A stretch of 64,000 nucleotides of DNA from G965205255 sp965205255 (GTDB lineage Bacteria; Pseudomonadota; Gammaproteobacteria; Pseudomonadales; Endozoicomonadaceae): assembly GCA_965205255.1 (NCBI GenBank), contig OZ242051.1, positions 620,001 to 684,000 of the forward strand, given 5' to 3'. The notes below the pieces were generated by a model. It worked only from the letters and a program-made list of their open reading frames with translations, did no database searches and was not told the DNA's origin. The translations under genes and the position numbers were made by a program. Shown here piece after piece: positions 8,754 to 18,468 of this stretch (position 1 is its first letter; each line of letters begins with the position of its first letter).

Positions 8754-8931
8754 GGATGGTGTCCGCATATATTATTAGACTAAATTATATTAAAGTCTTT
8801 TTCGGCCATAGCGGATAAACCTGAAGGGCATTATAGCAATGCCACTTCTGCTGAAAAACATCTATTTGTCCTCTGTTTATAAGAAATTAATAAAGTTACA
8901 ACAGTTATTATTTTCCATACAACCTGTGTCA

Positions 8932-9708
8932 TTATTTTAAAATATTGTGAGGATCGCGTGTAAATACCGGTGCATATGGCCGACTAAAATTTTCATTTAA
9001 AGTGTACCCATCTACATCAAAAGCGAGAATACCCTCAGGCTGATCAATGTTATTTTCGATAATAAACCGGCTCATTAATCCCCTGGCTTTTTTTGCATAG
9101 AAACTAATTATCTTATATTTCCCGTTTTTAAGGTCTTTAAAGGCAGGACTGATAACTTTGCCCTGCAACGATTTAGCAAGCACTGATTTAAAGTATTCAC
9201 CGGAAGCCAGATTAATGATAACTTGATTTTTAAAATTATCGTTAATATATTTGTTTATTGTTTCCTGCCAGAAAGCATAGAGATCCTTACCCAAAGGATT
9301 TGGTATTTTTATACCCATTTCCAGACGGTAAGCCTGAATTAAATCCAGTGGACGTAAAATACCATACAGTCCTGATAGTATACGTAAATGGTTCTGTGCA
9401 AAATCAAACTGCTTTACAGTTAGGGTTTCAGCATCCAGGCCAGTATAAACATCTCCTTTAAAAGCCAGCACCGCCTGTTTAGCATTATTAGCTGTAAAAG
9501 GGATCGACCAGTCAGTATATCTTGCAACATTCAGATGAGCTAGCTTATCACTAATACTCATTAATCTGGCTATATCTGCAGGTGTTTTTGTTTTCAAAAT
9601 CCTGATAAGCTCTGCAGATTTAATTAAAAATTCAGGTTGTGTCGCTTTATTTGTAACAGCTGTAGTCTCAAAATCAAGAGTTTTTGCCGGTGAGATAAGT
9701 GTAAGCAT
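8932..9708 (-). CDS. yaaA: Peroxide stress protein YaaA (DUF328)
   Basis: A 258-residue cytosolic protein matching the YaaA/UPF0246 family in length and in motifs: N-terminal MLTLISPAKTLDFE, central LRILSGLYGILRPLDLIQAYRLEM, and later VISPAFKDLKNGKYKIISFYAKKARGLM. In E. coli, YaaA lowers free intracellular iron during hydrogen peroxide stress and is induced by OxyR; its DNA-binding fold suggests protection of DNA from Fenton damage. It stands alone, with about 165 bases before the glk stop and same-strand neighbours. No OxyR site was recognised by eye. Confidence 0.93.
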   Translation of the reverse strand: MLTLISPAKTLDFETTAVTNKATQPEFLIKSAELIRILKTKTPADIARLMSISDKLAHLNVARYTDWSIPFTANNAKQAVLAFKGDVYTGLDAETLTVKQFDFAQNHLRILSGLYGILRPLDLIQAYRLEMGIKIPNPLGKDLYAFWQETINKYINDNFKNQVIINLASGEYFKSVLAKSLQGKVISPAFKDLKNGKYKIISFYAKKARGLMSRFIIENNIDQPEGILAFDVDGYTLNENFSRPYAPVFTRDPHNILK

Positions 9709-9872
9709 TTACTGATTCTCTTTAATTAAATCTTTAAGCATCATATCCCAGTAAATATTTTTATGCCATTTATTAGATTGTAAATACAGTAGATTTCAGA
9801 GTCCGTTGCAATAGTTTCAAAAGCATCAATCAGTAATGACTTCAGATGAAGTCATCTGATGAATGACCTTGA

Positions 9873-10862
9873 CTATCTCAATAAAGCCGCCGCGCCAAGC
9901 AATCCTGGGTGCTCTGCAACCACAGCATAAACAGGGATATTTTTCATGTAATTTACCAAAGGGGCTTTATCTTCAAAAGCTTTGCGAAAAGCACTGCCCC
10001 CGAAAAGATCAATAAAGCGGGGAATTAAGCCACCAGCAATATAAACACCTTGTCTTGCACCTATGCTTAATGCAGCATTGCCGGCAACCCCACCGAGAAT
10101 TTCACAAAAATGTTCCAGCACTTCAATACAAAAAAAGTCATTATGTTGTAATGCATCCTGAATTATATCTCGGTCTTTTTTCTGATGAAAAGGCAGATTT
10201 TTAACCCATCGGTGTGCCTTATACAGCCACTCAATACCACGACCACACAGTAAATGTTCTGTTGTCACACGAGAAAAGTTTTCCTGATCTTTCAGATATA
10301 CTTTTACCTGTTCATCCCGCTCACTACGTGGTGCAAAGTCAATGTGACCTCCTTCTGCATCAAAGACATGCCATTGCTCTCCAATTTTTACTAATGATGC
10401 CGTTCCCAGTCCAGTGCCAGGACCAATTATCAGCGAAGGTGAATTTTTACAAACTTCTTGTGATGGATTATTACCTATGGGAACAAGATCATTTTTTTTC
10501 AGGTAAGGAATAGCCATGGCCTGAGCATGAAAGTCATTAACAATCTGTATTCGGTTAAGACCAAATACATTTTTAAAATCGTTTGCTTCAAATATCCAGT
10601 CATGGTTGATCAACTCAACCCGCCCCTCTGTCACCGGCCCCGCCACGGCTAGACACATAGCATTAATTTGACAATCATTATTCGAATTAAGGAATTTTTT
10701 TATAGCATCAATAGGGCTCCTAAAATCTCTGCAACGCTCTTTAGAGAAATGAATAAGCTCTATAGAAGATTCTGATAAAGGTTCACAGGATCTGACTAAA
10801 CCAAGACGGATATGTGTTCCGCCTATATCTGCTACTAATTGTAATGGTTTTTTTTCTGACAT
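9873..10862 (-). CDS. glk: Glucokinase
   Basis: ATP-dependent phosphorylation of glucose to glucose 6-phosphate. The 329-residue protein fits the bacterial Glk family (E. coli 321). Visible motifs are the phosphate-1 loop LVADIGGTHIRLGLV, the sugar-binding VAGPVTEGRVELINHDW, the LIIGPGTGLGTA loop and the C-terminal VYIAGGLIPRFIDL. It lies 18 bases downstream of pfkA on the same strand and is almost certainly cotranscribed with it, giving the first and third steps of glycolysis in one unit. Confidence 0.93.
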   Translation of the reverse strand: MSEKKPLQLVADIGGTHIRLGLVRSCEPLSESSIELIHFSKERCRDFRSPIDAIKKFLNSNNDCQINAMCLAVAGPVTEGRVELINHDWIFEANDFKNVFGLNRIQIVNDFHAQAMAIPYLKKNDLVPIGNNPSQEVCKNSPSLIIGPGTGLGTASLVKIGEQWHVFDAEGGHIDFAPRSERDEQVKVYLKDQENFSRVTTEHLLCGRGIEWLYKAHRWVKNLPFHQKKDRDIIQDALQHNDFFCIEVLEHFCEILGGVAGNAALSIGARQGVYIAGGLIPRFIDLFGGSAFRKAFEDKAPLVNYMKNIPVYAVVAEHPGLLGAAALLR

Positions 10863-10880
10863 AAATTATCCGTTAAAAAA

Positions 10881-11864
10881 TTATGTTGAAACAACATCTG
10901 CTACGTGAAGTAAGTGAGAATTTATCTGATTTTGCTGAGTAATCGCCTCATGAAGTGGTACGCATACTATCTGATTATTGCTGACTCCCACCATAACATT
11001 AGTTTTGCCCTGAAGCAGCTTTTCAACGGCAAATACACCCAGTCTGCTTGCCAATACTCTATCCTGACAACTTGGGCGACCACCACGCTGAATGTGCCCC
11101 AAAATGGTAACTTTAGCTTCATACGCCGGCAGTTTTTGTGTAACTTGTCGCGCTATGTCAAAAGAGCGGCCACTATCACCTCCTTCAGCAACCAAAACAA
11201 TGCTGGATGTTTTTCCAGCACGACCACACCTTTCAAGAGAATGAATAAGATTATCTAATTTACATTCGGCTTCGGGAATAATAATCTCTTCAGCACCCGC
11301 ACCAATACCTGCATTGAGCGCAATAAAACCTGAATTTCGTCCCATAACTTCAATGAAAAACAAACGGTTATGAGACGTTGCCGTATCACGAATTTTATCC
11401 ACGGCATCAATCACGGTATTAAGTGCAGTATCATAACCAATAGCTACATCAGTACCATAAATATCATTATCAATGGTGCCGGGAATGCCGATGATCGGAA
11501 TATTATTTTCTTTCGAAAAGAGTTCAGCACCAGTAAAAGAGCCGTCCCCTCCAATCACAACCAGAGCATCAATACCCGCTTCTCGGCAGTTTTCAAACCC
11601 CTTGTCGCGCCATTTTTTTTCATAAAACTCCATGCAACGGGCAGACTTTAAAAATGTACCACCCTGACCTATAATGTTTGCTACTGAACGAGCATTCATT
11701 GCTTTGAATTTGCTAGAGATTAAACCTTTGTAACCTTCATAAACACCAACTGGTTTGATATTATTACAAACACAGGTTCTTACGACTGCACGAATGGCAG
11801 CGTTCATTCCGGGGGCATCGCCTCCCGAAGTTAACACCGCTATCGTTTTTATTTTTTCATCCAT
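10881..11864 (-). CDS. pfkA: ATP-dependent 6-phosphofructokinase
   Basis: Phosphorylates fructose 6-phosphate to the 1,6-bisphosphate, the committed step of glycolysis. The 327 residues fit PfkA. Seen in the sequence: TSGGDAPGMNAAIRAVVR (ATP site), VIGGDGSFTGA, the catalytic PGTIDNDIYGTD and MGRNSGFIAL. Glycines in GGDGS and PGTIDND mark the ATP-using rather than the pyrophosphate-using class. Arginine-containing loops for effector binding are kept. The gene sits between pyk and glk on the same strand. A long hairpin and a 13-base palindrome (GACTCA-A-TGAGTC, 11878-11890) lie in the 119-base leader after pyk. Confidence 0.95.
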   Translation of the reverse strand: MDEKIKTIAVLTSGGDAPGMNAAIRAVVRTCVCNNIKPVGVYEGYKGLISSKFKAMNARSVANIIGQGGTFLKSARCMEFYEKKWRDKGFENCREAGIDALVVIGGDGSFTGAELFSKENNIPIIGIPGTIDNDIYGTDVAIGYDTALNTVIDAVDKIRDTATSHNRLFFIEVMGRNSGFIALNAGIGAGAEEIIIPEAECKLDNLIHSLERCGRAGKTSSIVLVAEGGDSGRSFDIARQVTQKLPAYEAKVTILGHIQRGGRPSCQDRVLASRLGVFAVEKLLQGKTNVMVGVSNNQIVCVPLHEAITQQNQINSHLLHVADVVST

Positions 11865-11898
11865 TGGGTTTTCCTATGACTCAATGAGTCCTGCTCAC

Positions 11899-11947
11899 AG
11901 AAGTTTCGGCACATAAAACATGATTTGTTTTATGCGCCAAAACTTCT
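11899..11947. promoter_or_regulatory. Long hairpin between pyk and pfkA
   Basis: A 49-base imperfect inverted repeat: AGAAGTTT...CATAAAACA pairs with TGTTTTATG...AAACTTCT around a short loop. The T-run follows it on the plus strand, the wrong side for terminating the leftward pyk transcript. An mRNA-processing or stabilising structure between the two glycolytic genes is therefore as likely as a terminator. Confidence 0.5.
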
Positions 11948-11983
11948 TATTTTTTATTCACTAAACAACTTGTTATCGAAAGA

Positions 11984-13414
11984 TTATAGCTCCATGATCT
12001 TCAGGGTATTTGTCGACTGTTGACTTCCGCCAAACGTAAGAATGACTTTGTCACCGGTTTTATAACCAAATTTTTTCAAATGGCTAGCAATTATCATTTC
12101 TTTGTTACCGTCTTTAAGGCAATCGTCAATCTCCCAGTTAAAGGGATATACGCCTCGGTACAACGCCATACGTCTGCAGCATTCTTCAGAGCGACTAAAA
12201 GCAAAAATAGGTAAGGATGAATTAATGCGAGACATCCAAAGTGCTGTTTGACCTGTTTTAGTTAAACAAACGATACCTTTAATACTTCTCAGGTGATTTG
12301 CAGCATATACCGCCGAAACAGCAATAGTTTCGTCTGTGCTTGAAAAATCAAAAGCCATTCTCTTATGCGCAAGCTCTGAGTCTTCTTTGCTTTGCTTCTC
12401 AGTACCCGACACAATACGATTCATTGCAGAAACAACACAAGCTGGGTTATTTCCTGTAGCAGTCTCTGCTGACAACATAACAGCATCTGTACCATCCAAA
12501 ACTGCATTGGCCACATCAAAAACTTCTGCCCTAGTAGGTAGAGAGTTCTTAATCATGGATTCCATCATTTGGGTGGCAGTGATTACAGGACGATTTAACC
12601 GGCGCGAAGTAGCAATCATATTTTTCTGTACACCTACAAGCTCAGCATCACCAATCTCAACCCCCAAGTCACCTCTTGCAACCATCACCGCATCAGAGGC
12701 TTTAATTACCTCCTCCAGCTTTTCCTGAGAAGCGACGACTTCAGCACGTTCAATTTTAGCAAGAATACCTCCGGTTCCACCTGCTTTTTTTAATAATCGT
12801 CTGCACTCCTCCAACTCGGCACCATGGCGAACAAAAGAAACTGCAAGGTAGTCGACATTGATCTTTGCAGCGAGTTTGATGTCCTCTTTGTCTTTGTCGG
12901 TTAGAGCAAGGGCAGAAAGACCTCCACCTTGTAAATTTATGCCTTTATTATTGGACAACTCTCCACCCTGAAGTACTTCACAAACAAGGCTTCGAGAATG
13001 CTTTTCTTTAATCTTAATAGTGATACGACCGTCATCAAGCAGTAGAATCTGGCCTGGCAGACAATCTGAAACAAGATTTGTATAGGTGATGCCAACACCA
13101 TTTTCTGTTCCCTCAAATGCATCAAGATCCAGATCAAGAGTAAAAAGCTGTCCCTCTTTCAGGATTACTTTATTATTTTTGAAACGTGTAATTCGTATTT
13201 TAGGTCCCTGAAGATCGCCTAAAATAGAAATATATCGATTTTGATCTTTAGCAATTTTTCGTAAAAGGTTTGCCCGATCAATGTGATCTTGTGGATCACC
13301 ATGTGAAAAGTTAAGTCTTACAACATCAACCCCTGCTTCTACGAGAGCTGAAAGGGTTTGATCATTGCTGCTTGCTGGCCCTAGCGTGGCAACGATCTTT
13401 GTACGTTTAAGCAT
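11984..13414 (-). CDS. pyk: Pyruvate kinase
   Basis: Converts phosphoenolpyruvate and ADP to pyruvate and ATP. The 476-residue protein starts with the family's KIVATLGPASS and shows LNFSHG, the LGDLQGPKIR loop, the catalytic ILAKIERAE lysine segment, VARGDLGVEI and MMESMIKNSLPTRAEVFDVANA. The C-terminal effector domain is present. Length and the LNFSHG/ILAKIE pattern resemble gammaproteobacterial PykF/PykA; I do not assign which. It lies downstream of gap, separated by a strong hairpin terminator, so it may have its own promoter as well as read-through. Confidence 0.93.
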   Translation of the reverse strand: MLKRTKIVATLGPASSNDQTLSALVEAGVDVVRLNFSHGDPQDHIDRANLLRKIAKDQNRYISILGDLQGPKIRITRFKNNKVILKEGQLFTLDLDLDAFEGTENGVGITYTNLVSDCLPGQILLLDDGRITIKIKEKHSRSLVCEVLQGGELSNNKGINLQGGGLSALALTDKDKEDIKLAAKINVDYLAVSFVRHGAELEECRRLLKKAGGTGGILAKIERAEVVASQEKLEEVIKASDAVMVARGDLGVEIGDAELVGVQKNMIATSRRLNRPVITATQMMESMIKNSLPTRAEVFDVANAVLDGTDAVMLSAETATGNNPACVVSAMNRIVSGTEKQSKEDSELAHKRMAFDFSSTDETIAVSAVYAANHLRSIKGIVCLTKTGQTALWMSRINSSLPIFAFSRSEECCRRMALYRGVYPFNWEIDDCLKDGNKEMIIASHLKKFGYKTGDKVILTFGGSQQSTNTLKIMEL

Positions 13415-13439
13415 GGCTGAACTCCTGCGAATAAAATAA

Positions 13440-13466
13440 ACTAAGCCTGTCTGGGACAGGCTTAGT
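13440..13466 (-). terminator. Rho-independent terminator after gap
   Basis: A perfect twelve-base inverted repeat (ACTAAGCCTGTC / GACAGGCTTAGT) with a three-base loop. On the minus strand it is followed by TTTATTTTATT. It lies between gap and pyk and should end or attenuate the gap transcript. Confidence 0.85.
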
Positions 13467-13495
13467 ATGCTTTTTGGGGTATTATGCAGGAGAGT

Positions 13496-14500
13496 TTACA
13501 GGGATGCAAAAGTATGAGCTGTATCCAGCATCCTGTTTGAAAAACCCCACTCATTATCATACCAAGACATGACTTTCACTAAACGCCCTTGTACACGGGT
13601 TTGCGTAGCATCAAAGCTGGAAGAAAAAGCAACATGGTTAAAATCTGAAGAAACCAGTGACTCGTGATTAACAGCCAAAACTTCACTCATGGGACCTTCC
13701 AAAGCAGCCCTGCCAATAATATTGTTTACTTCCTCTACTGAGGTTTCGCGCTCAGCAATAAAACTTAAGTCAACGAGTGAAACATTAATTGTTGGCACAC
13801 GAACTGCCATGCCAGAGAATTTTCCCTGAAGCTCAGGAATAACAAGACCTACCGCTTCAGCAGCACCGGTTTTAGAAGGAATCATATTCATTGCAGCAGC
13901 ACGCGCACGATAAAGGTCTGTATGATAAACATCAGAAAGCACCTGATCGTTAGTATAAGCATGAATAGTAGTCATAACACCACTTTCAATACCCAAGTGA
14001 TCGTTCAATGGCTTTGCAATTGGTGCTAAACAGTTTGTAGTGCAGGAAGCATTGGATATTACCGTCATATCTGCAGTAAGTTCTTCATGGTTTACACCGT
14101 AAACAATGGTGGCATCAGCATTAGAACCAGGTGCTGAAATGATCACTTTTTTTGCACCCGCGTCAATATGAGCCTGACAAGCTTCTTTACTTCTGAAAAT
14201 CCCAGTACATTCAAGTACAATATCAACGCCTAACTCTTTCCATGGAAGATCTGCAGGATTGCGCTCGCTAAATGTTTTTATTTCATCACCATTGACCACC
14301 AAACAGTCTTCATTTTGTTCTACGGTTGCATTAAAACGACCGTGAACCGTATCATAGCGAGTCAGGTGTGCATTGGTTTTCGTATTACCTAAATCGTTGA
14401 TGGCAACAATTTTTAATTCACTATAACGGTTGTATTCGTACAGGGCTCTCAGAATATTGCGCCCAATTCTTCCGTAACCATTAATTGCTAACTTAATCAT
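13496..14500 (-). CDS. gapA: Glyceraldehyde-3-phosphate dehydrogenase, type I
   Basis: NAD-dependent oxidation and phosphorylation of glyceraldehyde 3-phosphate. The 334 residues include the Rossmann start INGYGRIGRNILRAL, the catalytic cysteine in SNASCTTNCLAP, the following His in MTTIHAYTNDQ, and WYDNEWGFSNRM near the C-terminus. First gene of a same-strand glycolytic block (gap, pyk, pfkA, glk). It is divergent from ruvC across about 555 bases that include a decayed dispersed repeat. Confidence 0.96.
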   Translation of the reverse strand: MIKLAINGYGRIGRNILRALYEYNRYSELKIVAINDLGNTKTNAHLTRYDTVHGRFNATVEQNEDCLVVNGDEIKTFSERNPADLPWKELGVDIVLECTGIFRSKEACQAHIDAGAKKVIISAPGSNADATIVYGVNHEELTADMTVISNASCTTNCLAPIAKPLNDHLGIESGVMTTIHAYTNDQVLSDVYHTDLYRARAAAMNMIPSKTGAAEAVGLVIPELQGKFSGMAVRVPTINVSLVDLSFIAERETSVEEVNNIIGRAALEGPMSEVLAVNHESLVSSDFNHVAFSSSFDATQTRVQGRLVKVMSWYDNEWGFSNRMLDTAHTFASL

Positions 14501-15055
14501 AACATTTTCTCTGTATCATTGACTGACTTGTCTATACATAACAGCAAGAAGGGAATAATAGCTTTCACTAATGTTTATTCCACATACATGCCAAAATCTG
14601 TTTCTGACTTTTTGTCGATATACTTCTCTGATCCTGCGACAACCATAGATTAAAGCTCTTCAGAGAAACTGGCTTTTGTTCATCAACTGTGCTTTTAACT
14701 ATAAGCTACGCAAGCATGGTATTACATGTTATATAACAGTGGTAAAAAAAACAGACTTTAGTATTACTTGGCTATGCTATATAACATACTAATTGTAGGT
14801 ATAAAACCTTTTTGTCATTTTAAACAAAATCGAACAAGAAAACTGTTTTATTTTGTTCGTTTGGTTGTTTGTTTGTCATCTTTGGATTACTAACACGGTG
14901 CGACGAGCTCCTGACAAACACAAAAATCAATCCTGACTTATAAAGTGGTTATGGTACAGTTTCTACTAACTATGAGTAATTATTTTCATAGTCTGAAACA
15001 GATCATCGACTGTAAGATATAGTTTGTATGGTATGGCAAAGTATAAGGAAACTAT
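14501..15055. other. Divergent intergenic region between gap and ruvC
   Basis: 555 bases, AT-rich, with no coding frame. It must contain the gap and ruvC promoters. The central part (14587-14766) is an old copy of the dispersed repeat. A T/G-rich stretch with repeated GTTTGTTTG lies around 14855-14880. Confidence 0.5.
14587..14766 (-). repeat. Diverged copy H of the dispersed repeat (about 180 bp)
   Basis: Opens GCCAAAATCTGTTTCTGAC and closes with AACAGACTTTAGTATT, the family's two ends. Inside, TCTGATCCTGC and the stretch CTGGCTTTTGTTCATCA...TTTTAACTATAAGC...GCATGGTA...ATAACAGT follow the family order with many substitutions. This suggests an older insertion. Confidence 0.6.
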
Positions 15056-15559
15056 ATGTCAGTAATTTTAGGCATTGATCCGGGCTCCAGAATCACGGGA
15101 TTTGGCGTTATCCAGCAGGTGAATCACCGGTTTTATTATATTGCATCAGGTTGTATCCGTGCAGGGACCGATGGCTTGCCATTCAGACTACACAGAATTT
15201 ATGAAGGTCTTAGTAAAGTTATAAAAAAACATCAGCCACAGCATGCATCGGTCGAAAAAGTTTTTATGTCCAAAAACCCAGATTCTGCCTTAAAACTTGG
15301 ACATGCCAGAGGTGTAGCTATCATTGCGGCAATACAATATGACGTTGAAGTTTATGAGTATTCTGCCCGAGAGATCAAAAGTGCTGTGGTAGGCAAAGGA
15401 GCGGCAGACAAGCAACAGGTTCAGCACATGGTGATGGCTCTGTTAAAACTGGATCAACCACCTCAGATAGATGCAGCAGATGCGTTGGCTTCAGCGCTAT
15501 GCCATGGTTATACTCTTTCAGGTCAGCATAAATTTAACACGTATGCGAATGTTAAATAA
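15056..15559 (+). CDS. ruvC: Holliday junction resolvase RuvC
   Basis: Endonuclease that cuts Holliday junctions symmetrically in recombination repair. The 167-residue protein shows the RNase H-fold catalytic acids: Asp in LGIDPGSR near the N-terminus, Glu in SVEKVFMSKN, and the Asp pair in IDAADALASALCH near the C-terminus. AAGGA lies six bases before the ATG. First of three consecutive ruv genes on the same strand (ruvC, ruvA, ruvB), spaced by about 110 and 100 bases, so each may keep its own translation signals. No yebC precedes it. Confidence 0.96.
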   Translation: MSVILGIDPGSRITGFGVIQQVNHRFYYIASGCIRAGTDGLPFRLHRIYEGLSKVIKKHQPQHASVEKVFMSKNPDSALKLGHARGVAIIAAIQYDVEVYEYSAREIKSAVVGKGAADKQQVQHMVMALLKLDQPPQIDAADALASALCHGYTLSGQHKFNTYANVK

Positions 15560-15671
15560 ATACCAGCTTTAAACATGCAATAAATGAGTGAAGTTTATAA
15601 CTATTGCCATGTAATTGTGCTACTTATATAACAGTTAAAACTGTGTAATCAAAATAAATCGGAAACCTTTT

Positions 15672-16286
15672 ATGATCGGTTACCTTCGTGGGCGAATACT
15701 GGAAAAAACACCACCTTATCTGTTGGTGGATGTGGCAGGTCTTGGTTATGAAATTCAGGCCCCACTCTCAACATTCGACAAATTATCGACAGAGGGTGAA
15801 AGTGTTTTATACACTCATTTAGTTGTAAGAGAAGATGCACAGCTATTATACGGATTTTCCAGCCGTTCTGAGCGGGATCTTTTTCGTGAATTGATTAAAA
15901 TCAGTGGAGTAGGACCAAAAATGGGATTAAGCATATTATCAGTGTTAGATATGCGTTCACTGATTCAGTGTGTTCAGGAATCTGATGTATCCATGCTGAC
16001 ACGTATACCAGGTGTTGGAAAAAAAACTGCAGCTCGGCTGTTGGTAGAAATTCAGGGACGGATGGATAAATGGATTAATGTGGGAGAAAACATTTCTTTA
16101 ACACCAGCAAATACTAATCACTCAAACTTGCAGGAAAATCATCAAAAAATTACAGATGCCATTAATGCTTTGACAGGGCTAGGATATAAACAACACCAGG
16201 CAAGAAAAGCTATCAGTATGGTCAAAAACAAGCAAGAGCTACCGACAGATAAATTAATTCGTCAGGCATTACAAACAATGACATAA
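15672..16286 (+). CDS. ruvA: Holliday junction DNA helicase subunit RuvA
   Basis: The 204-residue RuvA binds four-way junctions as a tetramer and loads the RuvB motor for branch migration. The N-terminal OB fold begins MIGYLRGRILEKTPPYLLVD. Two helix-hairpin-helix motifs follow (ISGVGPKMGLSIL and IPGVGKKTAARLLVE) that grip the minor groove, and the C-terminal domain III (ALTGLGYKQHQARKAI) contacts RuvB. It lies between ruvC and ruvB. Confidence 0.96.
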   Translation: MIGYLRGRILEKTPPYLLVDVAGLGYEIQAPLSTFDKLSTEGESVLYTHLVVREDAQLLYGFSSRSERDLFRELIKISGVGPKMGLSILSVLDMRSLIQCVQESDVSMLTRIPGVGKKTAARLLVEIQGRMDKWINVGENISLTPANTNHSNLQENHQKITDAINALTGLGYKQHQARKAISMVKNKQELPTDKLIRQALQTMT

Positions 16287-16384
16287 TCATGCATTATGGA
16301 CAAATAGCATAACTTAGTTCAGGTGTAAGCTAATGTTACCGGTAGTGAGCCCACTTTAACGATTTCAAGAAAAGAGTGTTTTGA

Positions 16385-17413
16385 ATGATAGAAGATGACA
16401 GGATTATCTCTTCGCAAACATTGCCCCATGAAACCCTACCCACAGAGGTTCGTATTGACAGGGCTGTTCGGCCACTAAAATTGATCGATTATCAAGGGCA
16501 ACCGGTGGTTAAAGAGCAGATGGATATTTTTCTTCGTGCAGCGAAAAACCGCGGCGAATCTTTAGACCACACATTAATATTTGGCCCACCAGGGTTGGGA
16601 AAAACAACTCTGGCCAATATTCTTGCTCATGAAATGAGTGTACAGATTCGTAGTACATCCGGTCCGGTGTTGGAAAAAGCCGGAGACCTTGCAGCAATGT
16701 TAACCAACCTTGAAGCAGGAGACATACTTTTTATTGATGAAATTCACCGTCTCAGTCCAGCTATCGAAGAAGTGCTATATCCGGCAATGGAAGATTATCA
16801 ACTGGATATTATGATTGGTGAAGGTCCTGCTGCCCGCTCAATTAAGCTAGATCTACCACCATTTACATTAATAGGTGCAACAACACGAGCAGGGTTGTTA
16901 ACATCTCCGTTAAGAGATCGTTTTGGTATTACTCAGCGACTTGAGTATTATTCGCCTGAAGATTTATCCTGCATTGTTAAGCGTTCGGCTAGATTACTTG
17001 GCATTCCGTTGACAGACGAAGGTGCTGACAAAATAGCTTATCGGGCACGAGGTACGCCACGTATTGCTAACCGCTTGCTACGAAGAGTCAGAGATTATGC
17101 AGAAGTTCGGGGGACAGGAGTTATCGAAAAAAACATGGCTGATTCGGCATTAGCTATGTTAAACGTAGATAATAATGGGTTTGACCCGATGGATCGTCGA
17201 TTATTAACGGCGCTAGTTGAAAAGTTTAATGGTGGTCCTGTGGGTATTGAGAGCCTTGCTGCAGTAGTCAGTGAAGAGCGCGATACTTTAGAAGATGTGA
17301 TAGAGCCTTATCTGATGCAGCAAGGTTACATCATGCGGACTCCCAGAGGTCGAGTGGCCACAGATTTAACTTGGGAATATTTAGGGATACCCAAACAGGA
17401 GTGTAAACCTTAA
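16385..17413 (+). CDS. ruvB: Holliday junction DNA helicase motor RuvB
   Basis: AAA+ ATPase that drives branch migration as hexameric rings flanking RuvA. The 342 residues contain Walker A (GPPGLGKTTLA), Walker B (ILFIDEIHRLSP), sensor 1 (LIGATTRAGLL) and the arginine-finger region (SPLRDRFGI), followed by a winged-helix domain that ends in GRVATDLTWEYLGI. Last gene of the ruvCAB run. A lipoprotein gene follows within 60 bases. Confidence 0.97.
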   Translation: MIEDDRIISSQTLPHETLPTEVRIDRAVRPLKLIDYQGQPVVKEQMDIFLRAAKNRGESLDHTLIFGPPGLGKTTLANILAHEMSVQIRSTSGPVLEKAGDLAAMLTNLEAGDILFIDEIHRLSPAIEEVLYPAMEDYQLDIMIGEGPAARSIKLDLPPFTLIGATTRAGLLTSPLRDRFGITQRLEYYSPEDLSCIVKRSARLLGIPLTDEGADKIAYRARGTPRIANRLLRRVRDYAEVRGTGVIEKNMADSALAMLNVDNNGFDPMDRRLLTALVEKFNGGPVGIESLAAVVSEERDTLEDVIEPYLMQQGYIMRTPRGRVATDLTWEYLGIPKQECKP

Positions 17414-17469
17414 TGTGCTATCAATTTTTTCGTAATATTCAAATAGGTGAAGTAGAAGGAGGATATTAA

Positions 17470-18030
17470 GTGAAAGATAATATTTTTTGTAAAACAGTTA
17501 TGGTATTGGCATGTTTACTATTACTTGGTGGATGTGCCAATGAGCTCACCGGTTATAATTACAGCGCCTCTGATGCACGCTCAGTACAAACGGTTAGTTA
17601 TGGAACAATAACTGATATTCAAATGGTAAAAATAGACGGTTCGAAAAGTGGTCTAGGTCTACTCGGTGGTGCTGCTACAGGTGGGGTGGCCGGTTCTTCC
17701 ATTGGAAAAGGACGAGGAAGTTTGCTTGGTGCCATTGGCGGAGCTATTATCGGTGGTATAGCTGGAGAAGCTGTGGAAGGAGCCGCCACTAAAAAACAGG
17801 GTATTAATATGTTTATACGTCTATGCTCCGGAAAAACGATTTCTGTTGTTCAGGAACTGGATAAAAACAACCCTATACGTGAAGGTGATCCAGTAGCAAT
17901 AACTCAGAACAGAGAAACAGTACGGGTTACATATGACCCGAAAGCATTTTGCGCTGACCATAAAAACCATAGTCATAAACATAAAAATAAACATAAAAAT
18001 AAACGAAATCATAGGGATTACCGGACTTAA
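17470..18030 (+). CDS. Outer-membrane lipoprotein with glycine-zipper domain (SlyB-like)
   Basis: A 186-residue protein. The signal peptide ends in the lipobox LLLLGGC (Cys22), followed by Ala-Asn, so outer-membrane sorting is likely. Residues about 62-98 form a glycine zipper (GLLGGAATGGVAGSSIGKG, then LLGAIGGAIIGGIAGEAV) as in the SlyB/Rick_17kDa family, and a small beta domain follows. The C-terminus is an unusual basic tail of His, Lys and Asn (about 20 residues). The start is GTG, supported by GAAGGAGGA just upstream. The family is linked to envelope-stress buffering; the function here is not proven. It follows ruvB on the same strand. Confidence 0.8.
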   Translation: MKDNIFCKTVMVLACLLLLGGCANELTGYNYSASDARSVQTVSYGTITDIQMVKIDGSKSGLGLLGGAATGGVAGSSIGKGRGSLLGAIGGAIIGGIAGEAVEGAATKKQGINMFIRLCSGKTISVVQELDKNNPIREGDPVAITQNRETVRVTYDPKAFCADHKNHSHKHKNKHKNKRNHRDYRT

Positions 18031-18192
18031 TAACTAATGGCTCAGGCCTTTTAAAAAAGTGCATTCAAGGGCTTATTTATACATGGTTTTGAAGAACAAT
18101 CTCTATAATGGAAGTCAAAATATAGAACGTTTAACGCTATGAATTAATCCGTGTAATGTAAGCTTTAACAGAGTTTATATTTTTGACTCTTT

Positions 18193-18252
18193 GTCGTTCA
18201 TAAGTATGATCTATTAATTCAACGACACGAACATATAATACTCATGAACGAC
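18193..18252. repeat. Inverted repeat with 30-base loop
   Basis: Arms GTCGTTCATAAGTAT and ATACTCATGAACGAC pair at 14 of 15 positions. There is no T-run after either side, so a simple terminator is unlikely. The loop contains another CAACGACACGAAC related to the arm. Confidence 0.5.
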
Positions 18253-18468
18253 ATAGTAAATAAAATTCTAGAGGCAATGTCCTGCCTAAAAAAAACAACA
18301 AATAATGTTTATTACAGTGCTGCTTTATTGTACTAACGACTTTTCATGCAGAGCAACGTTCAGAAACCTTAGTCGTTACTGTGACATGAATGAAAAACAT
18401 CTGAGTAGCAGGTAACAGTAAAGCGACCATTTTGCAGATTTCAACTTTCGTTTATTTAACTGAACAAC

